Part shown: positions 24,784-31,605 of the stretch, in pieces
Numbering within the stretch: position 1 is the first letter of the stretch
Layout: every line of letters begins with the position of its first letter
Source: Nannocystaceae bacterium
GTDB lineage: Bacteria > Myxococcota_A > Polyangia > Nannocystales > Nannocystaceae
DNA length: 32,625 nt
Direction: 5' to 3'
Assembly (NCBI GenBank): GCA_019694555.1
Contig: JAIBBS010000095.1
Span: 1 to 32,625 of the forward strand
Notes under the pieces: generated by a model
What the model was told of the DNA's origin: nothing
Databases searched by the model: none
Seen by the model: only the letters and a program-made list of their open reading frames with translations
Position numbers and translations under genes: made by a program

Positions 24784-27261
24784 TTGTACGATGGGCGCAC
24801 GCCTGGCACGCCCCATCGACGCCCGTCTGCGGCGGGCAAGATCATCGCGATCCTCGCGACCGTGACGGTGCTGCTCGGCCTCGCGGGCGTCGCGACGGTC
24901 GCGGGCATCTTCTGGTGGTACGCGCGCGATCTCGAGTCGGTCGACGAGAACCGCCTGCGCAACTACCGACCGCCGCAGGTCACGCGCATCCTCAGCCGCG
25001 ACGGCGAGGTCATCGGCGAGATCTACACCGAGCGGCGCACGCTGGTGCGCTACGAAGACATCCCGAGCCACGTCGAGAATGCGTTCCTCGCGGCGGAGGA
25101 CGCCGACTTCTACCGCCACGAGGGCATGGACGTGCTCGGCATGGTCCGCGCGCTGGTGGTCAACGTCCGCGCGGGCGAGGTCAGGCAGGGCGCATCGACC
25201 ATCACGCAGCAGGTGGTGAAGATCTTCTTGCTGTCGGACGAGCGCACGCTCGAGCGCAAGGTGCAGGAGTTGGTGCTGGCACGCCGGGTCGAGCAGGCCT
25301 TCAGCAAGCGCGAGATCATCGAGCTGTACCTCAACGAGATCTACCTCGGGCACGGCCGCTACGGCATCGAGGAGGCCTCGCGCTTCTACTTCGGCAAGAG
25401 CGTGCGAGACATCGACCTCGGCCAGGCGGCACTGCTGGCGACGCTGCCCAAGGCGCCGGGCCGCGACTCGCCGCTGCAACAGCCCGAGCACGCCAAGCGG
25501 CGGCAGGTGTGGGTGCTGGGACAGATGGTCGATCACGGTTTCGCGACCGCGGAGGAGGTCGCGCCGTTCGTCGATGCGCCGATGGAGCGGCTGCTCGCGC
25601 CCGCGAGCGCGCGCGCACGGGTCGAGCCTGGTGCCGAGGAGTTCGTCGATCAGGCGCGCGCGATGCTCGAGGCGGAGTTCGGTGCGGACGCGGTGCCGTA
25701 CCTGGGCGCGACGGTCGTCACGAGCGTGTCGCTGCCGCTGCAGCGCGCCGCACGGGAGGCCGTGCGCGCGCAGCTGCGGGCGATCGACGAGCGTCAGGGC
25801 TATGGCCACAAGCTCAAGCCCGCCAAGGCCAAGGTCCGCGCGCAGGCGCAGCTGGCGGGAGCGACCACCATCGGCGTCGGACAGATCCACCCTGCGGTGA
25901 TCGTCGCGGCGCAGGGCGTGAGTCTGCCGCAAGACTGCGTCGCCGCGAGCATCGGCGAGCACGCGGTGGTCGTGCGCGTGCCCGCGGGCTCGCGCTACGC
26001 CGAGGCCGAACAGAGCGCCGCGGCGCAGCTGCCGGTGGGCGCGGTGGTCGACGTGCGCATCGTCGCGGGACCCGGCCATGCCGAGGCCGGCATCCCGTCG
26101 AGCCACGCCGTCGCCGAGATCGCGGCGGGGCCCGAGGCCGCGGTCGTGATCGCCGCGGTCGACAGCGGCGAGGTGCTGGCGATGATCGGCGGCTCGCGCT
26201 ACGAGAGCGGTGGCTTCGATCGCGCCGCGCGGGCGCTGCGACAGCCGGGTTCGTCGTTCAAGCCGTTCGTCTACGGCGCCGCGCTCGCGAGCCGTCAGTT
26301 CACCGCCGCGAGCCTGGTGTCCGACTCGCCCGAGATCTACGAGAAGTGGCGGCCGACCAACTTCGAGCCCGACGTCTACCGCGGCGACATCCGCCTGCGC
26401 GAGGCGCTGGCGCGCTCGGTCAACACCATCGCGATCAAGCTCGTCGATCGCCTCGGCATCGCGGCGGTGCAGACCTTCGCCCGCGCGGCCGGCATCCACT
26501 CCAAGCAACCCGACGACCTGTCGATCGGGCTCGGCACCGGCGAGGTCACGCCGCTCGAGCTCGCCGGCGCGTACCTCACGATCGCGCGCGGCGGCAGTCG
26601 CATCGATCCGGCGCTGGTTCGCAGCATCGCGCTGGCCGACGGGCGACGCATCGAGCCCAGCAGCGCGGCGCAGCAGGTCATCGACCCCGACGTCGCGTTC
26701 GTGCTCACGAGCATGATGACGCAGGTGGTCTTGTCGGGCACCGGCACCGAGGCCAAGGCGCTGGGCCGCCCGGTCGCCGGCAAGACCGGCACCTCGGCGG
26801 ATCACCACGATGCGTGGTTCGCCGGTTTCACCCCGCGCACCGTCGGCGTCGCGTGGATCGGCTTCGATCGTCCGCGGCCGCTGGGGCGGTCGGAGACCGG
26901 TGGCAAGGCCGCCGTGCCGCTGTGGGTCGCTGCGATGCGAGGCGCCGAAACCGGCCCGGCGCTGCCGTTCACGCCCCCGCCGACGGTGTCGGTGCGCCGC
27001 ATCGACGCGGCGACCGGCTTGTTGGCGCCGCCCGAGGCCCAGGGGCTCGACACGCTCGACGAGTACTTCGTGCCCGGCACCGAGCCCGTGGACGAGGCTG
27101 TCGTCGGCGGCACCAAGCCCACCGGTGACGTGCTGCTGGGGCTCTACGACGACCCCAGCGCGCCGACACCGTCGCCGCCGGACTCGCCGCCGCCGGGCGA
27201 GCCCGCGCCGCCACCGTCGGGCGGTGGCACGACGCTGCCCTCGGTCGTCGACGCGCCTTGA
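24784..27261 (+). CDS. Bifunctional PBP1A-family penicillin-binding protein
   Basis: 825 aa. A short cytoplasmic tail and one transmembrane helix (about 19-45) precede the GT51 domain: Glu105 in AAEDADFYRHEG, GASTITQQVVK (136-146), YLNEIYLGHGRYG. An inserted OB-like domain lies at about 330-435. The transpeptidase has SxxK Ser490-Lys493 (SSFK), SxN Ser545-Asn547 (SVN) and KTG 667-669. The C-terminus is a Pro/Ser/Gly tail. It both polymerises and crosslinks peptidoglycan. The start is uncertain: no ATG or GTG is in frame near the helix, and TTG 24784 is the best candidate, with GGAGG only about 18 bases upstream. It follows the barrel gene by 62 bases. Confidence 0.93.
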   Translation: MYDGRTPGTPHRRPSAAGKIIAILATVTVLLGLAGVATVAGIFWWYARDLESVDENRLRNYRPPQVTRILSRDGEVIGEIYTERRTLVRYEDIPSHVENAFLAAEDADFYRHEGMDVLGMVRALVVNVRAGEVRQGASTITQQVVKIFLLSDERTLERKVQELVLARRVEQAFSKREIIELYLNEIYLGHGRYGIEEASRFYFGKSVRDIDLGQAALLATLPKAPGRDSPLQQPEHAKRRQVWVLGQMVDHGFATAEEVAPFVDAPMERLLAPASARARVEPGAEEFVDQARAMLEAEFGADAVPYLGATVVTSVSLPLQRAAREAVRAQLRAIDERQGYGHKLKPAKAKVRAQAQLAGATTIGVGQIHPAVIVAAQGVSLPQDCVAASIGEHAVVVRVPAGSRYAEAEQSAAAQLPVGAVVDVRIVAGPGHAEAGIPSSHAVAEIAAGPEAAVVIAAVDSGEVLAMIGGSRYESGGFDRAARALRQPGSSFKPFVYGAALASRQFTAASLVSDSPEIYEKWRPTNFEPDVYRGDIRLREALARSVNTIAIKLVDRLGIAAVQTFARAAGIHSKQPDDLSIGLGTGEVTPLELAGAYLTIARGGSRIDPALVRSIALADGRRIEPSSAAQQVIDPDVAFVLTSMMTQVVLSGTGTEAKALGRPVAGKTGTSADHHDAWFAGFTPRTVGVAWIGFDRPRPLGRSETGGKAAVPLWVAAMRGAETGPALPFTPPPTVSVRRIDAATGLLAPPEAQGLDTLDEYFVPGTEPVDEAVVGGTKPTGDVLLGLYDDPSAPTPSPPDSPPPGEPAPPPSGGGTTLPSVVDAP

Positions 27262-27293
27262 ACGCGCGCCGCGAGGCGAGCCTGCGCGCGCGT
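27262..27293. terminator. Hairpin between convergent PBP1A and lipoprotein genes
   Basis: ACGCGCGC (27262-27269) pairs with GCGCGCGT (27286-27293) around a 16-base loop, filling the whole 31-base gap between the two stop codons. No T-tract is present. It could end both transcripts. Confidence 0.4.
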
Positions 27294-28081
27294 CAGCCCT
27301 CGTCGCCAGGGACCTGCACGACCGTACCGACCTGCACGCGGGTCTGATCCGCGAGCACCGCGTCGAGATCGCCGGCGAGCTGGCCCTCGTCGAGGTTGTC
27401 GAAGTCGACACCGTCGAAGAAGCGGTCGTAGGTCTTGGAGACCAGCAGCTCCTTGGGGAAGTCTTCGTGGCGCGCGACGTGGAGCGGGCCGCCGCCGTCG
27501 ACGGTGGTCAGATCGAGCTCCACGCGCAGCTCCTGGGTGCCGCGCAGGCTGAACGGGATCTGGTCCATCATCTCGTCGCGGCGCGCACCACCGAGCATGT
27601 AGATGGTCGTGCCGTCGACGTCGGTGTTCTCGGGGATGTCGTGCCGGGTGTCTTCCTGGCCCGGCTGGATGACCGGCATCTGATAGCGGCCGTAGTCGAC
27701 GATGAGCTCGCAGTAGTCGCCGGGTTCGAGCTCGAGGCCCGCGACCGTCAGCGTCTCGAGGTCCTCACCGCGCAGGTCCTCGGGGCACGGACCCCAGAAC
27801 ATCTTGAGCGGTAGCTCGCGGCCGTTGCACGACACCAGTGTGACGGCTTCGATCGTGATGTACGCCTCGAGCATCGTCACCTGCCAGCCCATGTCCGTGT
27901 CGAAGACACGTGGGGCCTGGTCGTCGCCGCGGTTCGGGAAGGAACCGTCGACGGGCGAGGCGTGGTGCGTCGAGAACACGTACAGCAACGCGCCACCGGG
28001 GTCGAGCGCATCGCAGCCGGTCGTGAACGACCCAGCGGCGCACGCCATGATCAGGCCAATCGTACGGGGGGTCGTGCGCAT
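27293..28081 (-). CDS. Lipoprotein of unknown function
   Basis: 262 aa. The N-terminus (MRTTPRTIGLIMACAAGSF, then TTGCDALD) is a lipoprotein signal with the lipobox TTGC, slightly off consensus at -3. The mature chain is acidic, with aromatic beta-strand-like segments (GWQVTMLEAYITIEAVTLVS) and extra Cys residues (for example in VSCNG and WGPCPED). No domain is recognised. It starts at ATG 28081 with a sigma-70-like promoter just upstream; a longer in-frame extension exists but runs through that promoter. It stands alone, convergent to the PBP1A gene. Confidence 0.75.
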   Translation of the reverse strand: MRTTPRTIGLIMACAAGSFTTGCDALDPGGALLYVFSTHHASPVDGSFPNRGDDQAPRVFDTDMGWQVTMLEAYITIEAVTLVSCNGRELPLKMFWGPCPEDLRGEDLETLTVAGLELEPGDYCELIVDYGRYQMPVIQPGQEDTRHDIPENTDVDGTTIYMLGGARRDEMMDQIPFSLRGTQELRVELDLTTVDGGGPLHVARHEDFPKELLVSKTYDRFFDGVDFDNLDEGQLAGDLDAVLADQTRVQVGTVVQVPGDEG

Positions 28082-28705
28082 GGGGGGACGGAACCAGGAC
28101 GACACTATCAGAGGGGCGGGTGTGGCTTCAAACGGGGAAGCGCGTGGATCGGTCGTGCAAGTTGCCCAAATGCGTGGTCGGGGTGTGCTGTGGGCGTGGT
28201 CCGAGCGCACGCAGTGGGTTCGACGAGACCCACGACCGAGGTCCGCATGCGCGTCGTCGTTCGAACGCGCGCGTTGGATCTGCGTCTGCGGCCCGTGGAA
28301 GCACGCGCTTTCGCGGTCGTGGGGGTGGCTTGCGACGCCGCTGTGGCCCGCTCGCCGCGACAGCCGATCGTGTCCACGCACGCTCGGCAGGGGTGCGAGG
28401 TCACGAGACGACGTGTGCGTCGCGCCGATTCACGCCCTTGCGTCCGCCGGCATCCGCTGCGCACCCGCGGGCCGCGGCGCGTGGGCGTGGTCGCGCGCGG
28501 TCGCACGCATGATCTCCTGCACGCGACGTGGGGCTCGTGGGCGACGTCGCGAACGTGCGGGACAACGTCACGCCACCCACCGTGGTTACTGCCGCGTGGC
28601 GCGGGTCACCGCGGCGGTCGGCGTGGCCGAGCCGACGCGGGAACAGCTGTGGGCCCGCCCGAGTTGCAGGCCGACGCTGGCCCCGCCGGTGCTAGCCTTC
28701 TGCCC
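28082..28705. other. 624-base stretch without a convincing gene
   Basis: Open frames cross this region, but their translations are Arg/His/Cys/Trp-rich and unlike any protein around. It contains the lipoprotein promoter at its left end, a 6-bp hairpin (28214-28219 with 28228-28233), a 10-bp palindrome CGTTCGAACG (28258-28267), and a 12-base direct repeat GTGGGCGTGGTC at 28190 and 28481. A TAGCCT hexamer (28693-28698) just before the GTG at 28706 may be a -10 box. No tRNA or CRISPR is seen; a small RNA cannot be excluded. Confidence 0.5.
28104..28131 (-). promoter_or_regulatory. Sigma-70-like promoter of the lipoprotein gene
   Basis: Minus strand: TTGAAG (28131-28126), 16-base spacer, GATAGT (28109-28104), 4/6 matches in each box. 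Transcription would start near 28097, about 15 bases before the ATG. Confidence 0.5.
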
Positions 28706-29308
28706 GTGGCCCGACTGCCGGTCGCCGAGCTCTCCACCCGTACCGCCGTGCCCGGTGCGCTCGCGCGCACGCCGACGGGCGCGCTGGCGATCCCCCCGGG
28801 CGCGGGGACGGGGCTGGACGCCTGGGCGGACCGCGTGCCGGTCGCCGGCCGGCCGCTGGCGCTGCTGGGCACCGCGGTCGCGCTGCTGGGCGCAGCGCTC
28901 GCGGCGGTCAACCCGCTGGGCCTGCTGGGCGTCGCGATCTTCGGCGGCATGATGACGCTCGGTGGCGGCACGGCGGTGATCGGCCTGCGCAAGCTGATGC
29001 GCCCCACGCCGCCGCGGCCGCCCGCGCCGAGCACCGATCCGGCAGTGGTCGCGGAGCGATCGCGTCGCGTGATGGCCGTGCTCGGTCACGGCGGGCCGAG
29101 CACCTTCGAGCGAATCTTGGCGCAGCTGCGCTGGACCGACAAGGCGCTGGTCGAGACCTTGGTCGCGCTGCGCGACAGCGGTGCGGTGATCGAAGATCTC
29201 GATCTCGATAGCGGCGAATGGGTCTATCGTGTCAGCGAGATGGACGGCGTCGGCACGCCGCTGTCGCGGATGTTGGAAGAACGTCGCATGGGGACGGAGC
29301 GAGCATGA
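28706..29308 (+). CDS. Two-helix membrane protein with winged-helix-like C-terminus
   Basis: 200 aa. A soluble Pro/Ala-rich N-terminus is followed by two adjacent hydrophobic helices (about 50-90; LALLGTAVALLGAALAAVNP and LGLLGVAIFGGMMTLGGG). A C-terminal helical region, about 115-190 (TFERILAQLRWTDKALVETL, then VALRDSG and a short beta pair), looks like a winged helix. No family is recognised. The GTG start at 28706 is a best guess: it lies 8 bases after a possible -10 box and has no ribosome site. Coupled to the TM2 gene by ATGA. Confidence 0.6.
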   Translation: MARLPVAELSTRTAVPGALARTPTGALAIPPGAGTGLDAWADRVPVAGRPLALLGTAVALLGAALAAVNPLGLLGVAIFGGMMTLGGGTAVIGLRKLMRPTPPRPPAPSTDPAVVAERSRRVMAVLGHGGPSTFERILAQLRWTDKALVETLVALRDSGAVIEDLDLDSGEWVYRVSEMDGVGTPLSRMLEERRMGTERA

Positions 29309-29814
29309 AGGACAAGAGCACCGCCGCCATCTTGGCGCTGTTCATGGGCGGCCTGGGCGTGCACAAGTTCTATCTCGGCCGCATCGGCGCGGGCTTGGTG
29401 TACCTGGTCTTCAGCCTGACGTTCATCCCCGCGATCCTCGGGCTGATCGACTTCTTCATCCTCGCGCTGATGGATCCCGACGAGTTCAACCGCCGCTACA
29501 ACGGCACCGCGTTGGGGCCCGCGTCGGTGGTCGTCAACATGCTGCCGCCGGGGCACTATCCGCAGGCGGGCTACTACCCGCCGGGCCAGTATCCGCCGGG
29601 GCAGTATCCGCCGGGGCAGTATCCGCCGGGCTACTACCCGCCGGGCGTGGTGCCGCCGCCGGGCTATCCGCAGCAGCCGCAGGCCGCCCGTGCGCCCCGC
29701 AGCGCGGACGAGCTCGCGCGCGAGCTCGAGAAGCTCAACGAGCTGCGCATCGCGGGGCTGCTGACCGACGACGAGTTCAACGCGCAGAAGGCCAAGCTGC
29801 TGGCGTCGATGTGA
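29305..29814 (+). CDS. TM2-SHOCT domain membrane protein
   Basis: 169 aa. The N-terminus is a TM2 domain (KDKSTAAILALFMGGLGVHK, then FYLGRIGAGL): two helices joined by a tight turn, ending in DPDEFNRRYN. A Pro/Tyr/Gly/Gln repeat segment (YPPGQ, three near-identical copies) links to a C-terminal SHOCT-like helix (ARELEKLNELRIAGLLTDDE, then FNAQKAKLL). SHOCT modules are thought to mediate oligomer formation. The start is the ATG at 29305 in the ATGA junction; upstream in-frame sequence belongs to the previous gene. Confidence 0.92.
   Translation: MKDKSTAAILALFMGGLGVHKFYLGRIGAGLVYLVFSLTFIPAILGLIDFFILALMDPDEFNRRYNGTALGPASVVVNMLPPGHYPQAGYYPPGQYPPGQYPPGQYPPGYYPPGVVPPPGYPQQPQAARAPRSADELARELEKLNELRIAGLLTDDEFNAQKAKLLASM
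29578..29637 (+). repeat. Four 15-base tandem units encoding PPGQY-type repeats
   Basis: Units start at 29578, 29593, 29608 and 29623. The second and third are identical, the first differs by one base, and the fourth ends TACTAC in place of CAGTAT. Near identity at the DNA level suggests recent slippage and possible copy-number variation in frame. Confidence 0.85.
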
Positions 29815-31190
29815 TGCGTTCCTGGTCGCGGCGACGATGGCTCGCCGCGGGCGCGTGCGCCTGCGCGGGCGGGACCTGGGCCTGTCACCCGGCACCGTCG
29901 CGTCCACCGCAGCAGCGCGCGCCCACGGCCGTGCCCACGCCGGAAGCCGTCGCGGCCGCGCCGGACTTCGCCGCGCTCGCGGGCGCGTGCGAGGGCGTCG
30001 CGGCGCCCGACGCCGCCGAGTGGGCCGAGCACCGCCGCGTCGCCGCGGCCGCGATGATCGAGCAGGGCATCGACGCGGTCGTGGTCGAGCCCGGTGCGAA
30101 CCTGCTGTGGCTCACGGGCCTGGGCTGGCACCGATCCGAGCGACCGCTGCTGGCGCTGGTGCGTGCCGGCGGCGAGCTCGACGTGCTGTGCCCCGCGTTC
30201 GAGACCCGCACGGTGCTCGAGCGCGTGCCCGAGCTGCCGCTGCGACCATGGCGTGAGCACGAGGATCCGTTCGCGGTGCTGGCCCGCGCGGTGCCGTCGC
30301 TGGCGCGCGCCCGCATCGCGATCGATCCGAGCCTGCGATCGTTCGTGGGCGCGGGTCTGCGCGCAGCGTTGCCCGACGCGCGTTGGCTCGAGCAGGATCT
30401 CGTGCTCGGTCCGGCCCGCGCGATCAAACGTCCGGCCGAGCTCGCGCGACTGCGGCGGGCCAACGAGGTCACCAAGCGCGCGATCGAGGCCGTCGCGCAG
30501 CGCGTGGTCGTGGGCACGCGCCAGAGCGAGATCGCGGCGTGGATGCACGAGGCGCTGCTCGCCACCGGCATGGTCGAGCCGTGGGCGCTCGCCCTGGTCG
30601 GCGCGAGCGCGTCGTTCCCCCACGGCAGCGGCGAGGATCGTGCGGTCGCGCCCGGCGACGTCGTGCTGGTCGACACCGGGGCGTCGCTGTTCGGCTATCG
30701 CTCCGACATCACGCGCACGTGGGTCGTGGGCGAACCCGACGCGGCGGTGCGCCGCGCGTGGCAGACCGTGGCCGCGGCGCAGCAGGCCGCCTTCGCGGCG
30801 ATTCGGCCCGGTGTTCGCACCGGCGCGGTCGATGCGGCCGCGCGCGCGGTGATGGCCGAGGCCGGCTACGGTGCCGACGATCGCTACTTCACGCACCGAC
30901 TCGGGCACGGCATCGGGCTCGAGGTGCACGAGCCGCCGTACCTCGTCGGCGGCGGCACGATGACGCTGCAGCCGGGCATGACCATGTCCAACGAGCCCGG
31001 CATCTACGTGCCCGGGGCGTTCGGCGTGCGCATCGAGGACATCCTGCTGGTCACGCGCGACGGCGCCGACGTGTTCGGACCGCCGGTGCCGCCGTCGCTC
31101 GACGTGCGTCCGACTAGCGCGCGGCCGCTGGTCGCGTGCGCCGCCACAGCGCCACCGGCAAGATGCAGTAGGGCGCGTACACCAGCGTGA
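29814..31190 (+). CDS. Exported M24-family (Xaa-Pro) peptidase
   Basis: 458 aa. The N-terminus has a Tat-like signal (SRRRWLAAG) ending near TWAC, so export, perhaps with a lipid anchor, is predicted. A creatinase-like N-domain (about 65-200) leads into the pita-bread catalytic domain. All five metal ligands are present: Asp287 (LVDTGA), Asp298 (YRSDITRTW), His365 (RLGHGIGLEVHEPP), Glu394 (SNEPGIYV) and Glu408 (RIEDILLV). It should cleave X-Pro peptides with a two-metal centre. ATG 29814 shares one base with the TM2 gene's stop (TGATG). The last ~25 residues are Ala/Arg/Cys-rich, go beyond the core, and overlap the convergent gene by 77 bases. Confidence 0.93.
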   Translation: MRSWSRRRWLAAGACACAGGTWACHPAPSRPPQQRAPTAVPTPEAVAAAPDFAALAGACEGVAAPDAAEWAEHRRVAAAAMIEQGIDAVVVEPGANLLWLTGLGWHRSERPLLALVRAGGELDVLCPAFETRTVLERVPELPLRPWREHEDPFAVLARAVPSLARARIAIDPSLRSFVGAGLRAALPDARWLEQDLVLGPARAIKRPAELARLRRANEVTKRAIEAVAQRVVVGTRQSEIAAWMHEALLATGMVEPWALALVGASASFPHGSGEDRAVAPGDVVLVDTGASLFGYRSDITRTWVVGEPDAAVRRAWQTVAAAQQAAFAAIRPGVRTGAVDAAARAVMAEAGYGADDRYFTHRLGHGIGLEVHEPPYLVGGGTMTLQPGMTMSNEPGIYVPGAFGVRIEDILLVTRDGADVFGPPVPPSLDVRPTSARPLVACAATAPPARCSRARTPA

Positions 31191-31590
31191 ACACCAGCAG
31201 GTCCGGCGGCGGCAGCTCGCCCCACAGCTCGACCGCGATGTGCACGATCATCGAGTACTCCATCGCGACCATGTAGATCAGCGCGGCGCGGTGCAGCCGC
31301 GCGTCGCCGCGGCGCAGCGCCGCCGCGGCCCACAGGTAGAACGGGCCGAACACGAACGCCGACAGCCCCGACATCACGCGCAAGAACAGCGGGTTTTGTG
31401 CCACCAACGGATCGAAGCGGACCGCGTAGTGGTACAGCGCGCGCCCGAACGGGTCGGCGGTGTCGGGTCCGATCCAGTCGAGCGCGGCGGCGCGATCGAA
31501 CAGCAGCGACGTCGCCGCGAACGCGAGCAGGGTCAGCAGCAGCGCGGCATCGACGGCGCTACGGCGGGGCGGGGCGGGCGTGTCGGCCAT
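31114..31590 (-). CDS. EXPERA-domain (EBP/TMEM97-like) membrane protein
   Basis: 158 aa with four predicted transmembrane helices (about 13-32, 66-90, 102-122, 128-148). The pattern FDPLVAQNPLFLRVMSGLSA, then the conserved helix-3 stretch ALIYMVAMEYSMIVHIAVEL and YAPYCILPVALW near the end, resembles EXPERA proteins (emopamil-binding protein, TMEM97, TM6SF2), which bind or isomerise sterols. Several Nannocystales are known to make sterols, which gives this a plausible role, but the call is by eye. The ATG at 31590 is 15 bases after the upstream gene's stop, so they probably share a transcript. Confidence 0.75.
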   Translation of the reverse strand: MADTPAPPRRSAVDAALLLTLLAFAATSLLFDRAAALDWIGPDTADPFGRALYHYAVRFDPLVAQNPLFLRVMSGLSAFVFGPFYLWAAAALRRGDARLHRAALIYMVAMEYSMIVHIAVELWGELPPPDLLVFTLVYAPYCILPVALWRRTRPAAAR

Positions 31591-31605
31591 GACCGCCGCA
31601 GGATG

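Noticed and set aside
28214..28233. tRNA T-arm-like GTGGG-TTCGA...CCCAC
   Set aside because: The loop is 10 bases instead of 7, and no matching acceptor or anticodon arms are found at the right distances.
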